Assembly (NCBI GenBank): GCA_958295665.1
Contig: OY282560.1
Span: 145,878,091 to 145,942,090 of the forward strand
Reading direction: 5' to 3'
DNA from: Tipula vernalis
Taxonomy: Eukaryota > Arthropoda > Insecta > Diptera > Tipulidae
DNA: 64,000 nt
Numbering within the stretch: position 1 is the first letter of the stretch; the number at the start of each line of letters is the position of its first letter. The notes under the pieces were generated by a model that was not told where the DNA came from, searched no databases, and saw nothing but the letters and a program-made list of their open reading frames with translations. Below are positions 12,256 through 24,491 of this stretch, in pieces. A program made the position numbers and the translations under genes.

Positions 12256-12651
12256 GTCAATAGCTCTATCAATAGGCTTCAGGATCTGTATTTATTTTGC
12301 CAACTTGCATTTGGATTGCTCGAATATTTCTAACCATTTAATAGAAAATTCGATTTTATTGAAAATCAACTGTGCTATAGCCCACAGATTTTGAACGGCA
12401 AAAATCTAAAATGCTCCGATTACGTTGGTCAATAGCTCTATCAATAGGCTTCAGGATCTGTATTTAGTTTGCCAACTTGCATTTGGATTGCTCGAATATT
12501 TCTAACCATTTAATAGAAAATTCGATTTTATTGAAAATCAACTGTGTTATAGCCCACAGATTTTGAACGGCAAAAATCTAAAATGCTCCGATTACGTTGG
12601 TCAATAACTCTATCAATAGGCTTCAGGATCTGTATTTATTTTGGCAACTTG
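12256..12651 (+). repeat. Junction monomers between HOR pieces
   Basis: These are ordinary monomers with ACGTTAGTC, TATTTAGTTTG and TTTTGGCAACTTGC variants. They separate the partial HOR copy from the rearranged piece that follows. No non-satellite sequence is present. Confidence 0.7.
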
Positions 12652-13474
12652 CATTTGGATTGCTCGAATATTTCTAACCATTTAATAGAAAATTCAATTT
12701 TATTGAAAATCAACTGTGCTATAGCCCACAGATTTTGAACGGCAAAAATCTAAAATGCTCCGATTACGTTGGTCAATAACTCTATCAATAGGCTTCAGGA
12801 TCTGTATTTATTTTGGCAACTTGGAGTTGGATTGCTCGAATATTTCTAACCATTTAATAGAAAATTCGATTTTATTGAAAATCAACTGTGCTATAGCCCA
12901 CAGATTTTGAACGGCAAAAATCTAAAATGCTCCGATTACGTTGGTCAATAGCTCTATCAATAGGCTTCAGGATCTATATTTAGTTTGCCAACTTGCATTT
13001 GGATTGCTCGAATATTTCTAACCATTTAATAGAAAATTCGATTTTATTGAAAATCAACTGTGTTATAGCCCACAGATTTTGAACGGCAAAAATCTAAAAT
13101 GCTCCGATTACGTTGGTCAATAGCTATATCAATAGGCTTCAGGATCTGTATTTATTTGGCCAACTTGCATTTGGATTGCTCGAATATTTCTAACCATTTA
13201 ATAGAAAATTCGATTTTATTGAAAATCAACTGTGCTGCCCACAGATTTTGAACGGCAAAAATCTAAAATGCTCCGATTACGTTGGTCAATAGCTCTATCA
13301 ACAGGCTTCAGGATCTGTTTTTATTTTGCCAACTTGCATGGCAAAAATCTAAAATGCTCCGATTACGTTGGTCAATAGCTCTATCAACAGGCTTCAGGAT
13401 CTGTTTTTATTTTGCCAACTTGCATGGCAAAAATCTAAAATGCTCCGATTACGTTGGTCAATAACTCTATCAAT
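12652..13474 (+). repeat. Rearranged HOR fragment ending in two tandem half monomers
   Basis: Positions 12652-13404 match 10847-11599 at an offset of 1805. The 86-bp half monomer then occurs twice in a row, at 13303 and 13389, before full monomers resume at 13475. The tandem pair is found only here and shows the half unit can itself be duplicated in register. Confidence 0.88.
13303..13474 (+). repeat. Two consecutive 86-bp half monomers
   Basis: AGGCTTCAGG occurs at 13303, 13389 and 13475, exactly 86 bp apart. Both copies have CTGTTTTTATT and the CTTGCAT/GGCAAAAATC junction. Together they restore a 172-bp length. Confidence 0.95.
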
Positions 13475-14509
13475 AGGCTTCAGGATCTGCATTTATTTTG
13501 CCAACTTGCATTTGGATTGCTCGAATATTTCTAACCATTTAATAGAAAATTCGATTTTATTGAAAATCAACTGTGCTATAGCCCACAGATTTTGAACGGC
13601 AAAAATCTAAAATGCTCCGATTACGTTAGTCAATAGCTCTATCAATAGGCTTCAGGATCTGTATTTATTTTGCCAACTTGCATTTGGATTGCTCGAATAT
13701 TTCTAACCATTTAATAGAAAATTCGATTTTATTGAAAATCAACTGTGCTATAGCCCACAGATTTTGAACGGCAAAAATCTAAAATGCTCCGATTACGTTG
13801 GTCAATAGCTCTATCAATAGGCTTCAGGATCTGTATTTATTTTGGCAACTTGGATTTGGATTGCTCGAATATTTCTAACCATTTAATAGAAAATTCGATT
13901 TTATTGAAAATTAACTGTGCTATAGCCCACAGATTTTGAGCGGCAAAAATCTAAAATGCTCCGATTACGTTGGTCAATAGCTCTATCAACAGGCTTCAGG
14001 ATCTGTATTTATTTTGCCAACTTGCATTTGGATTGCTCGAATATTTCTAACCATTTAATAGAAAATTCGATTTTATTGAAAATCAACTGTGCTATAGCCC
14101 ACAGATTTTGAACGGCAAAAATCTAAAATGCTCCGATTACGTTAGTCAATAGCTCTATCAATAGGCTTCAGGATCTGTATTTATTTTGCCAACTTGCATT
14201 TGGATTGCTCGAATATTTCTAACCATTTAATAGAAAATTCGATTTTATTGAAAATCAACTGTGCTATAGCCCACAGATTTTGAACGGCAAAAATCTAAAA
14301 TGCTCCGATTACGTTGGTCAATAACTCTATCAATAGGCTTCAGGATCTGTATTTATTTTGGCAACTTGGAGTTGGATTGCTCGAATATTTCTAACCATTT
14401 AATAGAAAATTCGATTTTATTGAAAATCAACTGTGCTATAGCCCACAGATTTTGAACGGCAAAAATCTAAAATGCTCCGATTACGTTGGTCAATAGCTCT
14501 ATCAATAGG
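13475..14509 (+). repeat. Monomers related to 11.7-12.4 kb
   Basis: Six monomers carry TTTTGAGCGG (near 13935) and ACGTTAGTC (near 13626 and 14143) in the order seen about 1889 bp upstream. Later monomers have CAATAACTC and GGAGTTGG. This is a duplicated block with a mosaic right edge. Confidence 0.7.
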
Positions 14510-16344
14510 CTTCAGGATCTGTATTTAGTTTGCCAACTTGCATTTGGATTGCTCGAATATTTCTAACCATTTAATAGAAAATTCGATTTTATTGAAAATC
14601 AACTGTGTTATAGCCCACAGATTTTGAACGGCAAAAATCTAAAATGCTCCGATTACGTTGGTCAATAGCTATATCAATAGGCTTCAGGATCTGTATTTAT
14701 TTGGTTAACTTGCATTTGGATTGCTCGAATATTTCTAACCATTTAATAGAAAATTCGATTTTATTGAAAATCAACTGTGTTATAGCCCACAGATTTTGAA
14801 CGGCAAAAATCTAAAATGCTCCGATTATGTTGGTCAATAGCTCTATCAATAGGCTTCAGGATCTGTATTTATTTTGCCAACTTGCATTTGGATTGCTCGA
14901 ATATTTCTAACCATTTAATAGAAAATTCGATTTTATTGAAAATCAACTGTGCTATAGCCCAAAGATTTTGAACGGCAAAAATCTAAAATGCTCCGATGAC
15001 GTTGGTCAATAGCTCTATCAACAGGCTTCAGGATCTGTATTTATTTTTTGCCAACTTGCATTTGGATTGCTCGAATATTTCTAACAATTTAATAGAAAAT
15101 TCGATTTTATTGAAAATCAACTGTGCCATAGCCGGATAGCCCACAGATTTTGAACGGCAAAAATCTAAAATGCTCCGATTACGTTGGTCAATAGCTCTAT
15201 CAACAGGCTTCAGGATCTGTATTTATTTTGCCAACTTGCATTTGGATTGCTCGAATATTTCTAACCATTTAATAGAAAATTCGATTTTATTGAAAATCAA
15301 CTGTGTTATAGCCCACAGATTTTGAACGGCAAAAATCTAAAATGCTCCGATTACGTTGGTCAATAGCTCTATCAACAGGCTTCAGGATCTGTATTTATTT
15401 TGCCAACTTGCATTTGGATTGCTCGAATATTTCTAACCATTTAATAGAAAATTCGATTTTATTGAAAATTAACTGTGCTATAGCCCACAGATTTTGAACG
15501 GCAAAAATCTAAAATGCTCCGATTACGTTGGTCAATAGCTCTATCAACAGGCTTCAGGATCTGTATTTAGTTTGCCAACTTGCATTTGGATTGCTCGAAT
15601 ATTTCTAACCATTTAATAGAAAATTCGATTTTATTGAAAATCAACTGTGTTATAGCCCACAGATTTTGAACGGCAAAAATCTAAAATGCTCCGATTACGT
15701 TGGTCAATAGCTATATCAATAGGCTTCAGGATCTGTATTTATTTGGTTAACTTGCATTTGGATTGCTCGAATATTTCTAACCATTTAATAGAAAATTCGA
15801 TTTTATTGAAAATCAACTGTGTTATAGCCCACAGATTTTGAACGGCAAAAATCTAAAATGCTCCGATTATGTTGGTCAATAGCTCTATCAATAGGCTTCA
15901 GGATCTGTATTTATTTTGCCAACTTGCATTTGGATTGCTCGAATATTTCTAACCATTTAATAGAAAATTCGATTTTATTGAAAATCAACTGTGCTATAGC
16001 CCAAAGATTTTGAACGGCAAAAATCTAAAATGCTCCGATGACGTTGGTCAATAGCTCTATCAACAGGCTTCAGGATCTGTATTTATTTTTTGCCAACTTG
16101 CATTTGGATTGCTCGAATATTTCTAACAATTTAATAGAAAATTCGATTTTATTGAAAATCAACTGTGCCATAGCCGGATAGCCCACAGATTTTGAACGGC
16201 AAAAATCTAAAATGCTCCGATTACGTTGGTCAATAGCTCTATCAACAGGCTTCAGGATCTGTATTTATTTTGCCAACTTGCATTTGGATTGCTCGAATAT
16301 TTCTAACCATTTAATAGAAAATTCGATTTTATTGAAAATCAACT
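14510..16344 (+). repeat. 1042-bp six-monomer HOR, about 1.8 tandem copies
   Basis: Copy 1 is 14510-15551 and partial copy 2 is 15552-16344. Rare markers repeat at 1042 bp: TTTGGTTAAC (14703 and 15745), CGATGACGTTGG, TTTTTTGCC (+2), CTAACAATTT, and GCCATAGCCGGATAGCCC (+8, at 15131 and 16173). Six 172-bp monomers plus 10 bp gives 1042. The TAGCCGGATAGCC insertion looks like a local duplication of TAGCC. CCGG is found nowhere else that I noticed. Confidence 0.88.
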
Positions 16345-17394
16345 GTGCTATAGCCCACAGATTTTGAACGGCAAAAATCTAAAATGCTCCGATTACTTTG
16401 GTCAATAGCTCTATCAACAGGCTTCAGGATCTGTATTTATTTTGCCAACTTGCATTTGGATTGCTCGAATATTTCTAACCGTTTAATAGAAAATTCGATT
16501 TTATTGAAAATCAACTGTGCTTAATAAGCCCACAGATTTTGAACGGCAAAAATCTAAAATGCTCCGATTACGTTGGTCAATAGCTCTATCAATAGGCTTC
16601 AGGATCTGTATTTATTTTGCCAACTTGCATTTGGATTGCTCGAATATTTCTAACCATTTAATAGAAAATTCGATTTTATTGAAAATCAACTGTGCTATAG
16701 CCCACAGATTTTGAACGGCAAAAATCTAAAATGCTCCGATTACGTTGGTCAATAGCTCTATCAATAGGCTTCAGGATCTGTATTTATTTTGCCAACTTGC
16801 ATTTGGATTGCTCGAATATTTCTAACCATTTAATAGAAAATTCGATTTTATTGAAAATCAACTGTGCTATAGCCCACAGATTTGAACGGCAAAAATCTAA
16901 AATGCTCCGATTATGTTGGTCAATAGCTCTATCAATAGGCTTCAGGATCTGTATTTATTTTGCCAACTTGCATTTGGATTGCTCGAATATTTCTAACCAT
17001 TTAATAGAAAATTCGATTTTATTGAAAATCAACTGTGCTATAATAGCCCACTGATTTTGAACGGCAAAAATCTAAAATGCTTCGATTACGTTGGTCAATA
17101 GCTCTATCAATAGGCTTCAGGATCTGTATTTATTTTGCCAACTTGCATTTGGATTGCTCGAATATTTCTAACCATTTAATAGAAAATTCGATTTTATTGA
17201 AAATCAACTGTGCTATAATAGCCCACTGATTTTGAACGGCAAAAATCTAAAATGCTCCGATTATGTTGGTCAATAGCTCTATCAATAGGCTTCAGGATCT
17301 GTATTTATTTTGCCAACTTGCATTTGGATTGCTCGAATATTTCTAACCATTTAATAGAAAATTCGATTTTATTGAAAATCAACTGTGCTATAGC
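16345..17394 (+). repeat. Monomers with first GCTTAATAAGCCC and 171-bp forms
   Basis: The +3 allele GCTTAATAAGCCC first appears here (near 16519). It is the dominant subfamily marker up to about 37 kb. A 171-bp monomer with CACAGATTTGAACGG (one T fewer) appears near 16876, and GCTATAATAGCCCACTG forms near 17037 and 17213. No stricter order is seen. Confidence 0.75.
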
Positions 17395-19540
17395 CCACAG
17401 ATTTTGAACGGCAAAAATCTAAAATGCTCCGATTACGTTGGTCAATAGCTATATCAACAAGCTTCAGGATCTGTATTTATTTTGCCAACTTGCATTTGGA
17501 TTGCTCGAATATTTCTAACCATTTAATAGAAAATTCGATTTTATTGAAAATCAACTGTGCTGCCCACAGATTTTGAACGGCAAAAATCTAAAATGCTCCG
17601 ATTACGTTGGTCAATAGCTCTTTCAACAGGCTTCAGGATCTGTATTTATTTTGCCAACTTGCATTTGGATTGCTCGAATATTTCTAACCATTTAATAGAA
17701 AATTCGATTTTATTGAAAATCAACTGTGCTATAATAGCCCACAGATTTTGAACGGCAAAAATCTAAAATGCTCCGATTACGTTGGTCAATAGCTCTATCA
17801 ATAGGCTTCAGGATCTGTATTTATTTTGCCAACTTGCATTTGGATTGCTCGAATATTTCTAACCATTTAATAGAAAATTCGATTTTATTGAAAATCAACT
17901 GTGCTATAGCCCACAGATTTTGAACGGCAAAAATCTAAAATGCTCCGATTACTTTGGTCAATAGCTCTATCAACAGGCTTCAGGATCTGTATTTATTTTG
18001 CCAACTTGCATTTGGATTGCTCGAATATTTCTAACCGTTTAATAGAAAATTCGATTTTATTGAAAATCAACTGTGCTTAATAAGCCCACAGATTTTGAAC
18101 GGCAAAAATCTAAAATGCTCCGATTACGTTGGTCAATAGCTCTATCAATAGGCTTCAGGATCTGTATTTATTTTGCCAACTTGCATTTGGATTGCTCGAA
18201 TATTTCTAACCATTTAATAGAAAATTCGATTTTATTGAAAATCAACTGTGCTTAATAAGCCCACAGATTTTGAACGGCAAAAATCTAAAATGCTCCGATT
18301 ACGTTGGTCAATAGCTCTATCAACAGGCTTCAGGATCTGTATTTATTTTGCCAACTTGCATTTGGATTGCTCGAATATTTCTAACCATTTAATAGAAAAT
18401 TCGATTTTATTGAAAATCAACTGTGCTATAGCCCACAGATTTTGAACGGCAAAAATATAAAATGCTCCGATTACGTTGGTCAATAGCTATATCAATAGGC
18501 TTCAGGATCTGTATTTATTTGGCCAACTTGCATTTGGATTGCTCGAATATTTCTAACCATTTAATAGAAAATTCGATTTTATTGAAAATCAACTGTGCCA
18601 TAGCCCACAGATTTTGAACGGCAAAAATCTAAAATGCTCCGATTACGTTGGTCAATAGCTATATCAACAGGCTTGAGGATCTGTATTTATTTTGCCAACT
18701 TGCATTTGGATTGCTCGAATATTTCTAACCATTTAATAGAAAATTCGATTTTATTGAAAATCAACTGTGCTATAATAGCCCACAGATTTTGAACGGCAAA
18801 AATCTAAAATGCTCCGATTACGTTGGTCAATAGCTCTATCAATAGGCTTCAGGATCTGTATCTATTTTGCCAACTTGCATTTGGATTGCTCGAATATTTC
18901 TAACCATTTAATAGAAAATTCGATTTTATTGAAAATCAACTGTGCTTAATAAGCCCACAGATTTTGAACGGCAAAAATCTAAAATGCTCCGATTACGTTG
19001 GTCAATAGCTCTATCAATAGGCTTCAGGATCTGTATTTATTTGGCCAACTTGCATTTGGATTGCTCGAATATTTCTAACCATTTAATAGAAAATTCGATT
19101 TTATTGAAAATCAACTGTGCTTAATAAGCCCACAGATTTTGAACGGCAAAAATCTAAAATGCTCCGATTACGTTGGTCAATAGCTCTATCAATAGGCTTC
19201 AGGATCTGTATTTATTTTGCCAACTTGCATTTGGATTGCTCGAATATGTATTTCTAACCATTTAATAGAAAATTCGATTTTATTGAAAATCAACTGTGCT
19301 TAATAAGCCCACAGATTTTGAACGGCAAAAATCTAAAATGCTCCGATTACGTTGGTCAATAGCTCTATCAATAGGCTTCAGGATCTGTATTTATTTGGCC
19401 AACTTGCATTTGGATTGCTCGAATATTTCTAACCATTTAATAGAAAATTCGATTTTATTGAAAATCAACTGTGCCATAGCCCACAGATTTTGAACGGCAA
19501 AAATCTAAAATGCTCCGATTACGTTGGTCAATAGCTCTAT
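17395..19540 (+). repeat. Left copy of a ~3.47-kb-spaced duplication
   Basis: It matches 20863-23005 at an offset of 3468, shrinking to 3465 and then 3461 through small indels. Shared markers include CAACAAGCTTC (17456 and 20924), the GCTGCCC monomer followed by AGCTCTTTCAAC, and CTGTATCTATT. The spacing fits 20 monomers. A private 4-bp insertion (GAATATGTATTTC, near 19245) accounts for the last shift. Some monomers differ in hotspot allele between copies, so the duplication was later patched. Confidence 0.8.
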
Positions 19541-20862
19541 CAACAGGCTTGAGGATCTGTATTTATTTTGCCAACTTGCATTTGGATTGCTCGAATATTT
19601 CTAACCATTTAATAGAAAATTCGATTTTATTGAAATTCAACTGTGCTATAGCCCACAGATTTTGAACGGCAAAAATCTAAAATGCTCCGATTACGTTGGT
19701 CAATAGCTATATCAATAGGCTTCAGGATCTGTATTTATTTGGCCAACTTGCATTTGGATTGCTCGAATATTTCTAACCATTTAATAGAAAATTCGATTTT
19801 ATTGAAAATCAACTGTGCCATAGCCCACAGATTTTGAACGGCAAAAATCTAAAATGCTCCGATTACGTTGGTCAATAGCTATATCAACAGGCTTGAGGAT
19901 CTGTATTTATTTTGCCAACTTGCATTTGGATTGCTCGAATATTTCTAACCATTTAATAGAAAATTCGATTTTATTGAAAATCAACTGTGCTATAATAGCC
20001 CACAGATTTTGAACGGCAAAAATCTAAAATGCTCCGATTACGTTGATCAATAGCTCTATCAATAGGCTTCAGGATCTGTATTTATTTTGCCAACTTGCAT
20101 TTGGATTGCTCGAATATTTCTAACCATTTAATAGAAAATTCGATTTTATTGAAAATCAACTGTGCTTAATAAGCCCACAGATTTTGAACGGCAAAAATCT
20201 AAAATGCTCCGATTACGTTGGTCAATATCTCTATCAATAGGCTTCAGGATCTGTATTTATTTGGCCAACTTGCATTTGGATTGCTCGAATATTTCTAACC
20301 ATTTAATAGAAAATTCGATTTTATTGAAAATCAACTGTGCCATAGCCCACAGATTTTGAACGGCAAAAATCTAAAATGCTCCGATTACGTTGGTCAATAG
20401 CTCTATCAACAGGCTTCAGGATCTGTATTTATTTTGCCAACTTGCATTTGGATTGCTCGAATATTTCTAACCATTTAATAGAAAATTCGATTTTATTGAA
20501 AATCAACTGTGCTATAGCCCACAGATTTTGAACGGCAAAAATCTAAAATGCTCCGATTACGTTGGTCAATAGCTATATCAATAGGCTTCAGGATCTGTAT
20601 TTATTTGGCCAACTTGCATTTGGATTGCTCGAATATTTCTAACCATTTAATAGAAAATTCGATTTTATTGAAAATCAACTGTGCTATAGCCCACAGATTT
20701 TGAACGGCAAAAATCTAAAATGCTCCGATTACGTTGGTCAATAGCTCTATCAATAGGCTTCAGGATCTGTATTTATTTTGCCAACTTGCATTTGGATTGC
20801 TCGAATATTTCTAACCATTTAATAGAAAATTCGATTTTATTGAAAATCAACTGTGTTATAGC
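19541..20862 (+). repeat. Spacer monomers between the two 3.47-kb copies
   Basis: This holds about eight ordinary monomers, several with GCTTGAGGATC in place of GCTTCAGGATC, TTTGGCCAAC, and GCTATAATAGCCC. Parts resemble 18.4-19.0 kb at an offset of about 1220. There are single changes such as ACGTTGATC (near 20041) and AATATCTCTA (near 20225). Confidence 0.7.
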
Positions 20863-23005
20863 CCACAGATTTTGAACGGCAAAAATCTAAAATGCTCCGA
20901 TTACGTTGGTCAATAGCTATATCAACAAGCTTCAGGATCTGTATTTATTTTGCCAACTTGCATTTGGATTGCTCGAATATTTCTAACCATTTAATAGAAA
21001 ATTCGATTTTATTGAAAATCAACTGTGCTGCCCACAGATTTTGAACGGCAAAAATCTAAAATGCTCCGATTACGTTGGTCAATAGCTCTTTCAACAGGCT
21101 TCAGGATCTGTATTTATTTTGCCAACTTGCATTTGGATTGCTCGAATATTTCTAACCATTTAATAGAAAATTCGATTTTATTGAAAATCAACTGTGCTAT
21201 AATAGCCCACAGATTTTGAACGGCAAAAATCTAAAATGCTCCGATTACGTTGGTCAATAGCTCTATCAATAGGCTTCAGGATCTGTATTTATTTTGCCAA
21301 CTTGCATTTGGATTGCTCGAATATTTCTAACCATTTAATAGAAAATTCGATTTTATTGAAAATCAACTGTGCTATAGCCCACAGATTTTGAACGGCAAAA
21401 ATCTAAAATGCTCCGATTACTTTGGTCAATAGCTCTATCAACAGGCTTCAGGATCTGTATTTATTTTGCCAACTTGCATTTGGATTGCTCGAATATTTCT
21501 AACCATTTAATAGAAAATTCGATTTTATTGAAAATCAACTGTGCTTAATAAGCCCACAGATTTTGAACGGCAAAAATCTAAAATGCTCCGATTACGTTGG
21601 TCAATAGCTCTATCAATAGGCTTCAGGATCTGTATTTATTTGGCCAACTTGCATTTGGATTGCTCGAATATTTCTAACCATTTAATAGAAAATTCGATTT
21701 TATTGAAAATCAACTGTGCCATAGCCCACAGATTTTGAACGGCAAAAATCTAAAATGCTCCGATTACGTTGGTCAATAGCTCTATCAACAGGCTTCAGGA
21801 TCTGTATTTATTTTGCCAACTTGCATTTGGATTGCTCGAATATTTCTAACCATTTAATAGAAAATTCGATTTTATTGAAAATCAACTGTGCTATAGCCCA
21901 CAGATTTTGAACGGCAAAAATCTAAAATGCTCCGATTACGTTGGTCAATAGCTATATCAATAGGCTTCAGGATCTGTATTTATTTGGCCAACTTGCATTT
22001 GGATTGCTCGAATATTTCTAACCATTTAATAGAAAATTCGATTTTATTGAAAATCAACTGTGCCATAGCCCACAGATTTTGAACGGCAAAAATCTAAAAT
22101 GCTCCGATTACGTTGGTCAATAGCTATATCAACAGGCTTGAGGATCTGTATTTATTTTGCCAACTTGCATTTGGATTGCTCGAATATTTCTAACCATTTA
22201 ATAGAAAATTCGATTTTATTGAAAATCAACTGTGCTATAATAGCCCACAGATTTTGAACGGCAAAAATCTAAAATGCTCCGATTACGTTGGTCAATAGCT
22301 CTATCAATAGGCTTCAGGATCTGTATCTATTTTGCCAACTTGCATTTGGATTGCTCGAATATTTCTAACCATTTAATAGAAAATTCGATTTTATTGAAAA
22401 TCAACTGTGCTTAATAAGCCCACAGATTTTGAACGGCAAAAATCTAAAATGCTCCGATTACGTTGGTCAATAGCTCTATCAATAGGCTTCAGGATCTGTA
22501 TTTATTTGGCCAACTTGCATTTGGATTGCTCGAATATTTCTAACCATTTAATAGAAAATTCGATTTTATTGAAAATCAACTGTGCTTAATAAGCCCACAG
22601 ATTTTGAACGGCAAAAATCTAAAATGCTCCGATTACGTTGGTCAATAGCTCTATCAATAGGCTTCAGGATCTGTATTTATTTTGCCAACTTGCATTTGGA
22701 TTGCTCGAATATTTCTAACCATTTAATAGAAAATTCGATTTTATTGAAAATCAACTGTGCTTAATAAGCCCACAGATTTTGAACGGCAAAAATCTAAAAT
22801 GCTCCGATTACGTTGGTCAATAGCTCTATCAATAGGCTTCAGGATCTGTATTTATTTGGCCAACTTGCATTTGGATTGCTCGAATATTTCTAACCATTTA
22901 ATAGAAAATTCGATTTTATTGAAAATCAACTGTGCCATAGCCCACAGATTTTGAACGGCAAAAATCTAAAATGCTCCGATTACGTTGGTCAATAGCTCTA
23001 TCAAC
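20863..23005 (+). repeat. Right copy of the ~3.47-kb-spaced duplication
   Basis: This is the partner of 17395-19540. It lacks the 4-bp insertion of the left copy and has GCCATAGCC near 21719 where the left copy has GCTTAATAAGCC. It ends about 100 bp before the dimer tract. Confidence 0.8.
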
Positions 23006-23103
23006 AGGCTTCAGGATCTGTATTTATTTTGCCAACTTGCATTTGGATTGCTCGAATATTTCTAACCATTTAATAGAAAATTCGATTTTATTGAAAATCA
23101 ACT

Positions 23104-24491
23104 GTGCTTTATAAGCCCACAGATTTTGAACGGCAAAAATCTAAAATGCTCCGATTACGTTGGTCAATAGCTCTATCAACAGGCTTCAGGATCTGTATTT
23201 ATTTTGCCAACTTGCATTTGGATTGCTCGAATATTTCTAACCATTTAATAGAAAATTCGATTTTATTGAAAATTAACTGTGCTATAGCCCACAGATTTTG
23301 AACGGCAAAAATATAAAATGCTCCGATTACGTTGGTCAATAGCTCTATCAATAGGCTTCAGGATCTGTATTTATTTTGCCAACTTGCATTTGGATTGCTC
23401 GAATATTTCTAAACATTTAATAGAAAATTCGATTTTATTGAAAATCAACTGTGCTTTATAAGCCCACAGATTTTGAACGGCAAAAATCTAAAATGCTCCG
23501 ATTACGTTGGTCAATAGCTCTATCAACAGGCTTCAGGATCTGTATTTATTTTGCCAACTTGCATTTGGATTGCTCGAATATTTCTAACCATTTAATAGAA
23601 AATTCGATTTTATTGAAAATTAACTGTGCTATAGCCCACAGATTTTGAACGGCAAAAATATAAAATGCTCCGATTACGTTGGTCAATAGCTCTATCAATA
23701 GGCTTCAGGATCTGTATTTATTTTGCCAACTTGCATTTGGATTGCTCGAATATTTCTAAACATTTAATAGAAAATTCGATTTTATTGAAAATCAACTGTG
23801 CTTTATAAGCCCACAGATTTTGAACGGCAAAAATCTAAAATGCTCCGATTACGTTGGTCAATAGCTCTATCAACAGGCTTCAGGATCTGTATTTATTTTG
23901 CCAACTTGCATTTGGATTGCTCGAATATTTCTAACCATTTAATAGAAAATTCGATTTTATTGAAAATTAACTGTGCTATAGCCCACAGATTTTGAACGGC
24001 AAAAATCTAAAATGCTCCGATTACGTTGGTCAATAGCTCTATCAATAGGCTTCAGGATCTGTATTTATTTTGCCAACTTGCATTTGGATTGCTCGAATAT
24101 TTCTAACCATTTAATAGAAAATTCGATTTTATTGAAAATCAACTGTGCTTTATAAGCCCACAGATTTTGAACGGCAAAAATCTAAAATGCTCCGATTACG
24201 TTGGTCAATAGCTCTATCAACAGGCTTCAGGATCTGTATTTATTTTGCCAACTTGCATTTGGATTGCTCGAATATTTCTAACCATTTAATAGAAAATTCG
24301 ATTTTATTGAAAATTAACTGTGCTATAGCCCACAGATTTTGAACGGCAAAAATATAAAATGCTCCGATTACGTTGGTCAATAGCTCTATCAATAGGCTTC
24401 AGGATCTGTATTTATTTTGCCAACTTGCATTTGGATTGCTCGAATATTTCTAACCATTTAATAGAAAATTCGATTTTATTAAAAATCAACT
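23104..24491 (+). repeat. 347-bp dimer HOR, four copies
   Basis: GCTTTATAAGCCC occurs at intervals of exactly 347 bp from 23104 (23104, 23451, 23798, 24145). Each dimer pairs one 172-bp and one 175-bp monomer, with CAACAGGC and AAAATTAACTG in one and usually AAAATATAAAATG and CTAAACATTT in the other. The third dimer has reverted CTAACCATTT and ATCTAAAATG forms. The same dimer is amplified at 53039-55815. Confidence 0.92.

Noticed and set aside
17020..17045. Bacterial-type promoter (TTGAAA ... TATAAT) in GCTATAATAGCCC monomers
   Set aside because: The spacing between the boxes is 11 bp, not about 17, and TATAAT arises only from a 3-bp hotspot insertion in a eukaryote-like satellite.
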